Origin: Dokdonia sp. PRO95
GTDB lineage: Bacteria > Bacteroidota > Bacteroidia > Flavobacteriales > Flavobacteriaceae
DNA: 64,000 bases
Reading direction: 5' to 3'
Assembly: GCF_000355805.1 (NCBI RefSeq)
Contig: NZ_CM001837.1
Coordinates: 718,409 to 782,408, forward strand
Shown here in pieces: positions 63,430-64,000 of this stretch. A program made the position numbers and the translations under genes. Position 1 is the first letter of the stretch. Each line of letters begins with the position of its first letter. The notes under the pieces were generated by a model. It did not search any database and had not been told where the DNA came from. It saw only the letters and a program-made list of their open reading frames with translations.

Positions 63430-63822
63430 TTATTCCACTCCTGGTTTTGCCTGAAACATATTTACTAGAAAGAAAGTTCCAATCTTACGAGCTCTAAACT
63501 TTGCCATCTCTGCAAGGTCTCCTTCATATAATTCATCTACCGTTTGCACCCAGTGATTGAGCCACACGCCAAAGTGTTGCTCATTTATAGTATAACCCTC
63601 ATCTCTATCTACACGTTTGTGAGCTTGTAAAGGTCTTCCTGTAAAAATGCGCTTTTGAAACAGGTTCCCTTCCCAAAAATCTGTGAGATGCTCAAAGTGA
63701 TGTGGCCAGTCTGTAATGTGTTTATTGAAAATAGGTCCCAGATAAACATCACTACGTATGCGACCATAAAAAGTGGTAACCAGTTTATATACGTCTTCTC
63801 TATTTTTAATCTCTTTTCTCAC
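63430..63822 (-). CDS. Group III truncated haemoglobin
   Basis: A 130-residue haem protein. Features: VTTFYGRIRSDVYLGPIF, DWPHHFEHLTDFWEGNLF, the GRPLQAHKRVDRDEGYTINE segment bearing the likely proximal histidine, and EQHFGVWLNHWVQTVDELYE. This is the group III layout. Family members bind oxygen or NO, or act in detoxification. The stop is 1-2 bases from a palindromic repeat. Confidence 0.9.
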   Translation of the reverse strand: MRKEIKNREDVYKLVTTFYGRIRSDVYLGPIFNKHITDWPHHFEHLTDFWEGNLFQKRIFTGRPLQAHKRVDRDEGYTINEQHFGVWLNHWVQTVDELYEGDLAEMAKFRARKIGTFFLVNMFQAKPGVE

Positions 63823-63872
63823 ATTACAAAGGTATTAACTATAACGGCTAGATTTTTGTACTTTGCTTACTA

Positions 63873-64000
63873 ATGCACAAACTGATTTACATACTATTAT
63901 TTCTTGCTTCTATCACAGCTACAAGCCAGAGCTACTCCCTAGAGAAGATAAATGAGGTCACACTAGACACAGACACCTTTATAGCTGTAGATGCTTTTAA
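63873..64000 (+). CDS. Exported protein, cut by window end
   Basis: The first 42 codons of a gene: signal peptide MHKLIYILLFLASITATSQS, then YSLEKINEVTLDTDTFIAVD and onward, reaching the window end in frame. Not assignable from this fragment. Divergent from the globin gene with a gap of 50 bases. Confidence 0.6.
   Translation, partial: MHKLIYILLFLASITATSQSYSLEKINEVTLDTDTFIAVDAF

Noticed and set aside
1-64000. tRNA, rRNA, insertion sequences, prophage or integrases
   Set aside because: None recognised by eye on either strand.

Overview
The window looks like a chromosomal segment of a marine flavobacterium (Bacteroidetes), close in character to Dokdonia/Krokinobacter; this placement is an inference from gene content and my recollection of those genomes. 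Supporting signs are a type IX secretion (T9SS) cargo protein with a gliding-type C-terminal domain, a T9SS plug-domain protein, GLPGLI-family proteins, an Na+-translocating NADH:quinone reductase (nqr) operon, many Bacteroidetes-restricted DUF families, -7 elements of the TAnnTTTG type, and A-rich rather than Shine-Dalgarno translation starts. I see no rRNA, tRNA, CRISPR array, insertion sequence, phage or integrase gene. It reads as ordinary core chromosome, with some lineage-specific modules.

Layout: 1-4.6 kb, a lipoprotein, three paralogous seven-helix membrane proteins, a 43-residue membrane peptide and a NarL-type two-component pair. 4.6-9.2 kb, DUF1801, a transglutaminase-like protein, a sodium:solute symporter and glutaminase. 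9.2-9.6 kb, a gene-free stretch with a structured-RNA candidate. 9.6-13.8 kb, a membrane-protein/winged-helix regulator locus with a shared palindromic operator, then a Coq4-like protein and DUF membrane proteins. 13.8-24.2 kb, housekeeping genes (mnmD, ilvE, M48 protease, gpmI, two thioredoxin-like lipoproteins, map, a methyltransferase), one decayed hydrolase gene and a T9SS cargo protein. 24.2-31.8 kb, apbE plus nqrABCDEF. 32.2-38.7 kb, T9SS plug-domain protein, DUF3667, apaG, DUF6695, NRDE, pruA. 38.7-42.3 kb, cysN-cysD-cysH-DUF2061 and an Rrf2 regulator. 42.6-44.3 kb, two related secreted proteins. 44.3-54.4 kb, the methionine region: metF, split metH, homoserine dehydrogenase, metX-like and metY-like on the minus strand, and metK divergently on the plus strand. 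54.5-64 kb, CIA30, TMEM175-like, an outer-membrane barrel, two GLPGLI proteins, a sensor kinase/response regulator pair, a truncated haemoglobin and the start of another gene.

Functionally, much of 38.7-54.4 kb is sulfur assimilation into methionine and S-adenosylmethionine (SAM). Sulfate is activated (CysDN) and reduced (CysH). Homoserine is made, acetylated and sulfhydrylated (Hom, MetX, MetY). Homocysteine is methylated with folate-derived methyl groups (MetF, MetH), and methionine becomes SAM (MetK). The 690-base gap between metY and metK carries two divergent SAM aptamers of different architecture: a canonical SAM-I facing metY and a SAM-II-like pseudoknot facing metK.

The most striking unexplained signal is a palindrome, core TTTCGCGAAA and full form TACGCTTTCGCGAAAGCGTA. 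It occurs 20 times with a perfect core, plus about seven single-mismatch relatives, spread over the whole window both between and inside genes. Inside genes it is read in all three frames, most often giving the peptide AFAKA.
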